Source: Parabacteroides timonensis (GTDB lineage: Bacteria; Bacteroidota; Bacteroidia; Bacteroidales; Tannerellaceae). Taken from it: 64,000 bases of DNA. The stretch's first letter is position 1. Each line of letters starts with the position of its first letter. A program made the position numbers and the translations under genes. The stretch spans positions 1,103,526-1,167,525 of the forward strand of contig NZ_LT669941.1 in assembly GCF_900128505.1 (NCBI RefSeq). Direction: 5' to 3'. Positions 9,065-16,854 of this stretch are shown one piece after another. The notes under the pieces are model-generated. The model saw only the letters and a list, made by a program, of their open reading frames with translations, ran no database searches and was not told the DNA's origin.

Positions 9065-10765
9065 TCAATTCATCAATAAGACAATCACAACACCCCAGAT
9101 AATCAGCAAAGTGTTGCCGACAGCGTATGTAACAGTATAACCTAGAGCCGGTGTCTGGCTCTCCACCGCATCTTCCACGGCACCGAGGGCGGCGGTTGTC
9201 GTTCGTGCACCGGAAGTACAGCCCAGTGTGATGGCCGGGTGGAACTTAAAGAGATAACGTCCCATCAGGACACCTGCGATCAGCGGGATGGTCGTTGCCA
9301 GTGCACCGATCACGAACAGGCTTACACCTACTTCTTTAAAGCCGGTCACAAAACTTGGTCCGGCCGTAATGCCGACAACAGCGATAAACATATTCAGTCC
9401 GACATTATTCAATACCCAGAGCGATGGTTCCGGGATACGACCGAAAGTAGGATGTTTGGAACGAAGCCAACCGAACACCAGTCCGGCAATCAGTGCTCCA
9501 CCGCTTGTACTCAGGCTGACCGGAATATCTCCGAAATGCAATGCCAGCGAACCGATCACACCACCGATAAAGATACCCAATCCGACAAAGACCATATCCG
9601 TCTGGTTCGTCGGACGATCTGCATACCCCAATGTGGCAGCCGCTTCATTCACCTCCATCTTGGTGCCGACTAACTCGAGCATATCACCCGGATCGATCTT
9701 AGTCGCAGCCAATACCGGTATACTGATACCTGCACGTTTGATACTTTTGATACTGACACCATGCATCACCTTTTCCTTACGGAGCCGGGCTACGGTCATC
9801 CCAACGAATTTTTTGCGTGATATCAGGACCGGCAATGTCTCTGCCGGGAAATCCAGTAATTCGATATCGTTCACCTCGTCTCCGATCCAGTCTTCTTCCC
9901 CGATCACAAACTCGCGACGGCCGCTCAATACGACCTCGTTTCCTTTCATAAGCATCAGGTCAGGCTTCACCTCATAGACAATACCGTTGATACGGACACG
10001 TTCGACGAACAAACGCCGTCCCTGCCCTTCCAGATAATCTTCCAGCTCCTGCACCGTCTTACCGGCTCCGAACCAATCGTTATTTATCTTATATGCACGG
10101 AAAGTAATCGGACGGGCGGCAGGCATGAAACCGGGTTGTTCGCTCTCATCGTCAGTTCCCATCTTCGACTCTAATTCTTTACAGGCTTTCTTTACGGAAG
10201 CTAACCCTCCAAGGAAACGGGGAGCGATATCACTCATGATCCAGGCAGAGCCGGCCGTACCGAAAATATAAGAAACGGCATAAGCCACAGGCATCACGTT
10301 TATCATCGAAGCTTTGTCGGCGGCGCTCATTCCACCCTGGTTGATCGTATCTTCCGCCACACCCAATACGGCAGAGATCGTCTGTGAACCAGCCAGTAAC
10401 CCGGCAGCTTCACCTGCATTGTATCCCATCAACTTTGCCAACAGGAAAGGGACAAACAGACAGAACAGACACATCAGTACAGCAAAAAGGACCTGCGGAA
10501 GTCCTTCTTTCTTCAGTCCACGAAAGAACTGCGGGCCTACACTGTAGCCCACGGCAAAAAGAAATAAAAGAAAAAATACCGACTTGATAGGTGCTCCGAT
10601 ATCGATATGTAACTGTCCGATTATTACTCCGACCAATAGGACACTGGTAACGGTTCCCAACGAAAATTTCCCTATCTTGAACTTACCGATCCAGAACCCA
10701 AAAGCCAGCGTCAAAAAGATGGCCAGTTCCGGATAGTGTTTAAGTAAATCTACAAACCACTCCAT
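9065..10765 (-). CDS. aspT: Aspartate:alanine antiporter
   Basis: The product (about 566 residues) has two blocks of membrane helices (about 10-190 and 395-566) around a soluble region with two TrkA-C/RCK-C-like domains (about 200-370), the architecture of AspT antiporters. It exchanges external aspartate for internal alanine across the inner membrane. I chose the ATG at 10763-10765 (MEWFVDLLKHYPEL) because family members start just before the first helix; an upstream in-frame start at 10843 would add 26 unlikely residues. Cotranscribed with aspD. It is divergent from the cobalamin riboswitch region. Confidence 0.88.
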   Translation of the reverse strand: MEWFVDLLKHYPELAIFLTLAFGFWIGKFKIGKFSLGTVTSVLLVGVIIGQLHIDIGAPIKSVFFLLFLFAVGYSVGPQFFRGLKKEGLPQVLFAVLMCLFCLFVPFLLAKLMGYNAGEAAGLLAGSQTISAVLGVAEDTINQGGMSAADKASMINVMPVAYAVSYIFGTAGSAWIMSDIAPRFLGGLASVKKACKELESKMGTDDESEQPGFMPAARPITFRAYKINNDWFGAGKTVQELEDYLEGQGRRLFVERVRINGIVYEVKPDLMLMKGNEVVLSGRREFVIGEEDWIGDEVNDIELLDFPAETLPVLISRKKFVGMTVARLRKEKVMHGVSIKSIKRAGISIPVLAATKIDPGDMLELVGTKMEVNEAAATLGYADRPTNQTDMVFVGLGIFIGGVIGSLALHFGDIPVSLSTSGGALIAGLVFGWLRSKHPTFGRIPEPSLWVLNNVGLNMFIAVVGITAGPSFVTGFKEVGVSLFVIGALATTIPLIAGVLMGRYLFKFHPAITLGCTSGARTTTAALGAVEDAVESQTPALGYTVTYAVGNTLLIIWGVVIVLLMN

Positions 10766-10908
10766 ATATAAACTGTTTGGCGTTAATACTAAATAGACAT
10801 TGTTATGTCCGGTTTTTACTTGTGGTAATGAAACAGAAGCCATAAGGCAGTTGTTCCGACAGAATCAATTAAGATAGTATAAAATCCCTCTTATTTTAAA
10901 TAATTTTC

Positions 10909-10916
10909 TATCTTTG
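10909..10916 (+). promoter_or_regulatory. -7 box of the cobalamin cluster promoter
   Basis: TATCTTTG fits the Bacteroidota -7 consensus TAnnTTTG exactly and would start transcription at about 10923, immediately before the first conserved part of the riboswitch. No clear -33 TTTG was found at the usual distance. Confidence 0.55.
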
Positions 10917-10924
10917 TCACCGCT

Positions 10925-11087
10925 TTGGTGATACGGTAACTTCCGGTTATCGTATAAAAGGGAATCCGGTGAAAATCCGGAACAGTGCCCGCTACTGTTA
11001 AGCCCATTCCGAAGGAAAGCATTCTTACACCACTGTCCGATACAAGGACGGGAAGGTCGCTTTCCGGGCAAGTCAGGAAACCTGCCA
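10925..11087 (+). ncRNA. Cobalamin riboswitch controlling corrin biosynthesis
   Basis: The segment shows the conserved cobalamin aptamer blocks in order: GGGAATCCGGTGAAAATCCGG (10970-10980 area), CAGTGCCCGCTACTGT (10983-10998), GGACGGGAAGG, and the B12 box AGTCAGGAAACCTGCC at 11071-11086. Known aptamers of this class bind adenosyl- or other cobalamins and usually lower expression of downstream genes. Here it precedes a tiny membrane ORF and cbiK, then the fused cbi genes. About 36 nt lie between the B12 box and the small ORF; I could not define the expression platform with confidence. Confidence 0.92.
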
Positions 11088-11122
11088 AGTTTTTTATATT
11101 GTATCTTCCCGGGGTCAGGAGG

Positions 11123-11227
11123 ATGATAAGAACATACGGACAATCTCTTTTCATAAAAAATGTTTACCGGCTACTGGTATTAGGGTTTGTCGTATTCGTA
11201 GGTTATCTTTTAATTTACATTATATGA
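11123..11227 (+). CDS. 34-residue single-helix membrane peptide coupled to cbiK
   Basis: ATG at 11123 opens a 34-codon frame that ends in TGA at 11225-11227, overlapping the cbiK start by the ATGA arrangement. A purine-rich AGGAGG directly abuts the ATG, which is unusually close for a ribosome site. After a polar N-terminus with Arg and Lys, residues 15-34 (VYRLLVLGFVVFVGYLLIYI) form one clear transmembrane helix. It is not a family I recognise; it is shorter than the cobalt transporter piece CbtB. The stop-start overlap and position between riboswitch and cbiK suggest a real small protein, perhaps in cobalt delivery, but chance cannot be excluded. Confidence 0.5.
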   Translation: MIRTYGQSLFIKNVYRLLVLGFVVFVGYLLIYII

Positions 11228-12138
11228 AACATTTACTATTACTTATTGCTTGTATGCTCGCACCTATGTGCTGGGCACACGATGGCGAAAACTTCGAGGC
11301 ATCCGACATGCTGGCCTCCATGCAACCGGGTGACAAAGCCGCCTTATTAATGGTACATTTCGGTACCACGTATGACAACACCCGTGCGCTTACTATCGAC
11401 GCGATCAATCAGAAAGCAAAGGAAGCCTTTAAAGACATGGAAGTACGCGAAGCTTACACCTCCCGTATTGTCGCACGCCGCCTGAAAGCACGCGGTATCG
11501 AAAAACTGAATCCTATGGAAGCGCTGGAAAAACTGAAAGCCGACGGATATACCCATATCCTTATCCAGTCAACCAACATTATCGAAGGGGTAGAAATGGA
11601 ATCGCTTCGCAAAGACATTGCGCCGCTGGAAAAGAATTTCAAAGACATACGCATCGGCAACCCGTTGCTTTATACGCCTCACGATTTTGAGGATGTAATA
11701 ATAGCCATCACAAAGAACGGGGCGAAAGAAGGTGCAACCGTCCTTGTAGGACATGGCACATACACACCTGCGACAGCTCAGTATGCGATGATGGATTATA
11801 TGTTGCATTCGAAAGGTTACAACGATTATTATGTGACAACAGTTGAAGGTTACCCTTCTTTCGACGATATGGTTGCCAAACTTGAAGCAGGCAAAACAAA
11901 GAAAGTACTATTGATGCCTTTCATGTTCGTTGCCGGCGACCATGCGAACAACGATATCGCAGTCGACATGAAAGAGGAACTGGAAGGGAAAGGTTACCAG
12001 GTTTCCGTATTTATGCAGGGGTTAGGACAAAATCCGGAAATCCAGAATATATTTATCGATCATGCCAAGTTTGCCGCCAAACACAAGATGATAAATATTA
12101 TGGATAAGAAGAAAAAGTACGCTGCAGAAAAAGATTAG
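11224..12138 (+). CDS. cbiK: Sirohydrochlorin cobaltochelatase with signal peptide
   Basis: The 304-residue protein matches CbiK, the chelatase that inserts cobalt into sirohydrochlorin in the anaerobic (early-cobalt) route to B12. Conserved parts are MVHFGTTYDNTR (about 38-49), VGHGTYTPATAQYAMMDYML (about 177) with a likely catalytic His, and GDHANNDIAVD (about 239). The N-terminus has a typical Sec signal (hydrophobic residues 3-14, likely cleavage after CWA at 18), so the enzyme is predicted to be periplasmic, as known for the CbiK-P type of Desulfovibrio. That placement is odd since the other cbi enzymes are cytoplasmic; it might instead take part in metal scavenging. First full-length gene behind the riboswitch. 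Confidence 0.87.
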   Translation: MKHLLLLIACMLAPMCWAHDGENFEASDMLASMQPGDKAALLMVHFGTTYDNTRALTIDAINQKAKEAFKDMEVREAYTSRIVARRLKARGIEKLNPMEALEKLKADGYTHILIQSTNIIEGVEMESLRKDIAPLEKNFKDIRIGNPLLYTPHDFEDVIIAITKNGAKEGATVLVGHGTYTPATAQYAMMDYMLHSKGYNDYYVTTVEGYPSFDDMVAKLEAGKTKKVLLMPFMFVAGDHANNDIAVDMKEELEGKGYQVSVFMQGLGQNPEIQNIFIDHAKFAAKHKMINIMDKKKKYAAEKD

Positions 12139-12334
12139 TACTATAAGAGACTAATATCTCCCCATTTACATAGAAATATACAATAAGTAAATTCATTCAA
12201 ATAATACATCTGAATGCAATTCCAATTTCTTCCGAATGAAACTTGATTTTCTTTCGGAAGGAATTTTCTTTTGTACCGGATGAAAAAACAGAATTGAAGG
12301 CTATATATAATCCTATTATACCAATAAAATACAT

Positions 12335-12342
12335 TATCTTTG
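12335..12342 (+). promoter_or_regulatory. -7 box upstream of cbiHC
   Basis: TATCTTTG fits TAnnTTTG exactly, 43 bp before the ATG at 12385, in a 246-bp AT-rich gap after cbiK. No -33 TTTG is visible at the usual spacing. It suggests that the fused cbi genes may also be transcribed from their own promoter, outside direct riboswitch control. Nothing else was seen in the gap. Confidence 0.45.
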
Positions 12343-12384
12343 TTGGTACTGATAAAATCAGAATCAATAACTCAAAGCTAAAAG

Positions 12385-13797
12385 ATGAATACAGGGAAAA
12401 TAATCGTAGCCGGGATCGGTCCTGGTAGCGAATCTGATATTACTCCGGCAGTTCTGTCTGCCATCCGTCAGTCGGATGTCATCGTCGGGTATAAATATTA
12501 CTTTCAGTTTGTTGAATCAGCGATCCGTCCCGATGCAATCTGTATCGACTCGGGGATGAAACGCGAAAAAGTCCGGGCAGAAGAAGCCTATAATTATGCT
12601 ACCGAAGGCCATGTGGTAACAGTTATCAGTTCCGGCGACTCCGGTATTTATGGCATGGCTCCCCTTATCTACGAGATGAAACGCGAAAAAGGAAGCGATA
12701 TTTCGATCGAAGTACTTCCGGGAATCAGTGCTTTCCAGAAAGCAGCCTCTCTGTTGGGTGCTCCGGTAGGACACGATTTCTGTGTGATCTCCCTCTCCGA
12801 CCTGATGACACCTTGGGAAATGATAGAGAAACGGATCAAAGCCGCTGCCTCTGCCGACTTTATCACGGCTATCTACAATCCCAAAAGCGAAGGCCGCTAC
12901 TGGCAGCTCTACCGCCTTATCGAACTCTTCCTGCAGGAACGTGACCCGCAGACACCTGTCGGTTTTGTCCGCCAGGCAGGACGTGAGGAACAGACTGTCA
13001 CCATCACCACGCTGGCCGAATTCGATCCCGAACAAGTGGATATGTTTACTGTGATCATCATCGGTAACTCCCAGACATATCAATTCGATAATCACATGAT
13101 AACCCCACGCGGCTATTATGGAGAGATCAAGATGGGTAAAAAAGAAACAGGTATCGGACAAGATATCATGATACGCAGTTTCCGGACAATCGAGAAAGAA
13201 TTAAAGAACAAAGATATTCCATTAGACAAGAAATGGGCCTTACTGCACGCAATCCATACCACTGCCGATTTCGACATGGAAAACGTATTGCGGATAGACG
13301 ACAACGCTGTGGCAACCCTCTACGAATTACTTAATAGCGGAAAGGTACACACCATCATCACCGATGTCACCATGGCTGCCTCCGGTATCCGTAAAGGAGC
13401 CTTACAACGCATGGGCATAGAAGTGAAATGCTATCTGTCTGACGAAAAGGCAATGGCCCTGGCTTCTGAAAAAGGGATCACCCGTACACAGGCTGGTATC
13501 CGTGTGGCCGTCAGCGAACATCCGGACGCTTTATATGTATTCGGTAATGCACCGACAGCCCTTATGGAATTGTGCGACCTGATACGGAAAGGGAAAGCGA
13601 CCCCGGCCGGCATTATTGCCGCACCTGTCGGCTTTGTGCATGTACAGGAGTCCAAACATATGGTAAAACCGTTCGTCTCCATCCCTAAACTGATCGTTGA
13701 GGGACGAAAAGGCGGCAGTAACCTGGCAGCCACACTAGTAAATTCTATACTTTGTTATAACGACGCTATTAATTTAAAACCGGGAAGAGACGTATGA
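12385..13797 (+). CDS. cbiHC: Fused precorrin-3B C17-methyltransferase / precorrin-8X methylmutase
   Basis: A 470-residue fusion. Residues 1-about 250 are a tetrapyrrole SAM methylase of the CbiH/CobJ type (VAGIGPGSESDITPAV at the start, SSGDSGIYGMA near 73, LPGISAFQKAASLLGAP near 112, IYNPKSEGRYWQL near 166), which methylates C17 and contracts the ring. Residues about 255-470 are CbiC/CobH (SFRTIEKEL, HTTADFDMENVL with the catalytic-type His, VTMAASGI, GNAPTAL, PVGFVHVQESK), which moves the methyl group from C11 to C12. One polypeptide thus carries two non-consecutive steps. It overlaps the next gene by 4 bp (ATGA), indicating translational coupling. Confidence 0.92.
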   Translation: MNTGKIIVAGIGPGSESDITPAVLSAIRQSDVIVGYKYYFQFVESAIRPDAICIDSGMKREKVRAEEAYNYATEGHVVTVISSGDSGIYGMAPLIYEMKREKGSDISIEVLPGISAFQKAASLLGAPVGHDFCVISLSDLMTPWEMIEKRIKAAASADFITAIYNPKSEGRYWQLYRLIELFLQERDPQTPVGFVRQAGREEQTVTITTLAEFDPEQVDMFTVIIIGNSQTYQFDNHMITPRGYYGEIKMGKKETGIGQDIMIRSFRTIEKELKNKDIPLDKKWALLHAIHTTADFDMENVLRIDDNAVATLYELLNSGKVHTIITDVTMAASGIRKGALQRMGIEVKCYLSDEKAMALASEKGITRTQAGIRVAVSEHPDALYVFGNAPTALMELCDLIRKGKATPAGIIAAPVGFVHVQESKHMVKPFVSIPKLIVEGRKGGSNLAATLVNSILCYNDAINLKPGRDV

Positions 13798-15002
13798 GAA
13801 CACAATTTATCGTTATCGGTATGCCCGATAATCAAGAGTATATCAGCTACAATATAGATATACAGGATATCATCAATAGCAACACCCACTTTTCAGGAGG
13901 AAAACGACATCATGAACTGCTCCGGCCGTTCCTGCCTCCCGAAGCTGTATGGATCGATATAAAAGCACCTCTGTCCGAAGTTTTCGCAGAATATGAATAT
14001 CACCAGAAGATCGTTGTATTTGCATCGGGTGATCCTTTATTCTCGGGATTTGCTTCAACCATATTAAAGCGCATGCCGGAAGCCGAAGTAACGATCATAC
14101 CATCGTTCAACTCTTTGCAAATGCTTTCGCATGAATTGAAAATGTCTTACGAAGATATGCTTATGGTTCCTCTTACAGGCCGTCCCTGGCATGAACTGGA
14201 TCGTGCGTTGATAGAGAACAGAAGTAAGATCGGTATCCTGACCGACCATGTGCATACACCGGCCGCCATTGCCATGCGTCTGTTGAAATACAATTTCACA
14301 CAGTATAAAATGTATATAGGCGAACATTTAGGCAATCCGGAGAAACAACGTGTCTCACGCTCACTCGCCCTGTCAGAAGTTGAAGAGCATCCGATCGACA
14401 GTCCTAACTGCGTGATCTTGGAACGGATGTATAACGACATTACTTACCGTCCATTGGGAATCCCCGACAAGATGTTCGAACTACTTGACGGACGCGAACG
14501 GATGATCACAAAAGCACCGATCCGTATTCTCGACATGAGTGCCCTGATGTTGCCTATGTGTGATCATTTCTGGGACATAGGTTTCTGTACCGGTTCTATT
14601 TCCATCGAAGCCAAACGACAATATCCGCACCTGCATATCCATGCATTTGAGATCCGTAAGGAATGTTGGCAACTGATGGAAAATAACAGTTCCCGCCTGG
14701 GTGCTCCCGGCATCGATGTACATATCGGCGACTTTATGGAAGAAGAGGTATCCGACCTGCCGGCACCCGATGCAGTCTTTATCGGTGGTCACGGAGGAAA
14801 GCTGAAAGAGATAGTAAATAAGGTAGCCCGCTATCTGGCACCCGACGGGTTACTGGTTTTCAACTCCGTATCCGAAGAAAGCGAAAAATTATTTATCGAC
14901 TCGGTTCTTGAAGCCGGATTGAAACTGGATGATCCTTTACATATAACCGTCGGCGATTATAACCCGATAGTCATACTAAAGGCATTTAAAGAAGCAAAAT
15001 AG
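13794..15002 (+). CDS. cbiET: Fused precorrin-6Y C5,15-methyltransferase (CbiE-CbiT)
   Basis: 402 residues, equivalent to CobL. The N-terminal half is CbiE-like (FASGDPLFSGFASTIL near 77, MVPLTGRPWHELDRAL near 123, YIGEHLGNPEKQR near 175), methylating C5. The C-terminal half from about 225 is CbiT, a Rossmann methyltransferase with DIGFCTGSISIEA (SAM site, about 262), HAFEIRKECWQLMENNS and PDAVFIGGHGG, which methylates C15 and decarboxylates the acetate side chain. Start ATG overlaps the end of cbiHC. Next gene begins 8 bp downstream. Confidence 0.92.
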   Translation: MRTQFIVIGMPDNQEYISYNIDIQDIINSNTHFSGGKRHHELLRPFLPPEAVWIDIKAPLSEVFAEYEYHQKIVVFASGDPLFSGFASTILKRMPEAEVTIIPSFNSLQMLSHELKMSYEDMLMVPLTGRPWHELDRALIENRSKIGILTDHVHTPAAIAMRLLKYNFTQYKMYIGEHLGNPEKQRVSRSLALSEVEEHPIDSPNCVILERMYNDITYRPLGIPDKMFELLDGRERMITKAPIRILDMSALMLPMCDHFWDIGFCTGSISIEAKRQYPHLHIHAFEIRKECWQLMENNSSRLGAPGIDVHIGDFMEEEVSDLPAPDAVFIGGHGGKLKEIVNKVARYLAPDGLLVFNSVSEESEKLFIDSVLEAGLKLDDPLHITVGDYNPIVILKAFKEAK

Positions 15003-15009
15003 GAGAACA

Positions 15010-16854
15010 ATGAATAAACGATCTTTAGCTATTGTGGTAGTCTCTACAAGTAGTCTACCCCTGGCACGTCAAATAAAAAAGCAGTATACTGATGCTGTTA
15101 TTTACAGCAAAGAGTCAGAAGAAGAAACAGTTTTGATGGAATCGATCGACTCTATTATGGGAGATCTTTTCCTGAAAGTGGATGCTATCGTCTTTATCGG
15201 TGCGATGGGGATCTGCGTTCGATGCATCGCTCCCTATATTATGGATAAACATACCGACCCGGCTGTGGTCTGCATCGACAGTACAGGCAAATATATCATC
15301 CCCGTCCTGTCGGGACATATCGGAGGAGCAAACGAACTGAGCAAAGAACTGGCGCAACTTCTCGGCGGTAATGCCATCATTACGACCCAGAGCGACAACA
15401 CCGGATTGTGGGCACTGGATACGCTGGCCGAGAAATTCGGCTGGTCTGTCGTAGCCGACGACCTGACCGACAACGAGAATGCCATGAACGCCTGCATCGC
15501 CGCCTTCGTCAATAAAAAGCCGACAGCCTTGTTGCTCGACGTGCGCGATCCGGGAACGGAATATCTGGAAAGTACTTGTCCCGATCATGTTCAGCTATTC
15601 AATAAATTTTCAGATATACCGCTCGATAAATTCGCCCTGGTGATAACGGTCGGACCGTTTATCTATGAGGCCGAAGTAATGATGGTTTCTTTCTTCCCGA
15701 AAGTATTACATATCGGTATCGGTTGCCGGAAAGATATAAAAGGAGATCCGGTAGAGCTTCATCAACATATCATCGGGACACTGATCGATAATAATATCTG
15801 TCCCGAGTCGATCGTCGATATTTCATCCATCGATATAAAGAAGGACGAGGCCATGCTCGCCCTATTGGCTTTCGCTATTATGGATTGTCCGTTCAAGACC
15901 TATCCGGCGGAGACATTAAATAAGATCTCCGTTCCCAATCCGTCAGCCCGCGTAAAGGAGGCGACAGCATCGGCCAGCGTTTCCGAAGCTGCCGCTATTT
16001 ACAGTGCCGGAGGTGGTCTGCTATTATTGGAAAAGCAAAAAGGAAGTCTGGGTGAAGGCAACGAATATACTTTCGCTGTTGCTATGGACAAATCAGTTCG
16101 CCGGCAGGGACATATCGAAATAGTCGGAGCCGGACCGGGTGATCCGGAACTGGTTTCTATCCGTGGCCGCCGGATGCTTGAGAAAGCGGACCTTATCCTG
16201 TATGCCGGAAGTCTCGTCCCGAAGGAACTGACTTACTGTGCCAAACCGGGAGCCACCGTACGCAGCTCTGCCGATATGAACCTCGACGAGCAATTCGCCC
16301 TGATGAAAGAGTTTTACGACCGGGGTAAATTCATCGTACGCTTGCACACCGGCGATCCCTGCATCTACGGAGCGATACAGGAACAGATGAACTTCTTCGA
16401 TCAATATGATATGAGTTACCACATCACGCCGGGCATCTCTTCTTTCCAGGCCGCCGCTGCCGCCTTGCGCTCGCAGTTCACCATCCCGGAAAAGGTACAG
16501 ACTATCATCCTTACCCGTGGTGAAGGCCGCACGCCGATGCCAGAGAAGGAACAGTTGCATAAACTGGCCGCCAGTCAGAGCACGATGTGTATCTATCTGA
16601 GTGCAGGCATAGCCGACAAGGTACAGGAAGAACTTCTCCAGCATTATGCTCCCACTACACCGGTTGCTGCTTGCTACAAGCTAACCTGGAAAGATGAGCG
16701 TATTTATCGCGGAGAACTGAAAGACCTGGCGAAGATCGTGAAAGAGAATAACCTGACACTGACCACACTATTGGTCGTAGGTGACGCGATCGACAACCGC
16801 GAAGGCCTTTCCCGACTGTATGCCGACGAATTCAAACACCTGTTCCGTAAATAA
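15010..16854 (+). CDS. cbiGF: Fused CbiG hydrolase / precorrin-4 C11-methyltransferase (CbiF)
   Basis: 614 residues. Residues 1-about 350 match CbiG, which opens the delta-lactone of cobalt-precorrin-5A: FIGAMGICVRCIAPY near 62, VIPVLSGHIGGANELSKELA near 96, and the C-terminal CbiG part GIGCRKDIKGDP near 237. From about 360 the sequence is CbiF/CobM (IEIVGAGPGDPELVSIRGRRML, YAGSLVPKEL, RLHTGDPCIYGAIQEQM, ITPGISSFQAAAAAL), methylating C11. AGGAG at 15001-15005 is a good ribosome site for the ATG at 15010. The stop codon shares its last base with the start of the next gene. Confidence 0.92.
   Translation: MNKRSLAIVVVSTSSLPLARQIKKQYTDAVIYSKESEEETVLMESIDSIMGDLFLKVDAIVFIGAMGICVRCIAPYIMDKHTDPAVVCIDSTGKYIIPVLSGHIGGANELSKELAQLLGGNAIITTQSDNTGLWALDTLAEKFGWSVVADDLTDNENAMNACIAAFVNKKPTALLLDVRDPGTEYLESTCPDHVQLFNKFSDIPLDKFALVITVGPFIYEAEVMMVSFFPKVLHIGIGCRKDIKGDPVELHQHIIGTLIDNNICPESIVDISSIDIKKDEAMLALLAFAIMDCPFKTYPAETLNKISVPNPSARVKEATASASVSEAAAIYSAGGGLLLLEKQKGSLGEGNEYTFAVAMDKSVRRQGHIEIVGAGPGDPELVSIRGRRMLEKADLILYAGSLVPKELTYCAKPGATVRSSADMNLDEQFALMKEFYDRGKFIVRLHTGDPCIYGAIQEQMNFFDQYDMSYHITPGISSFQAAAAALRSQFTIPEKVQTIILTRGEGRTPMPEKEQLHKLAASQSTMCIYLSAGIADKVQEELLQHYAPTTPVAACYKLTWKDERIYRGELKDLAKIVKENNLTLTTLLVVGDAIDNREGLSRLYADEFKHLFRK

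Noticed and set aside
10985..11227. 80-codon frame running through the riboswitch
   Set aside because: Its first half lies in the aptamer; only the last 34 codons from 11123 have gene-like features.
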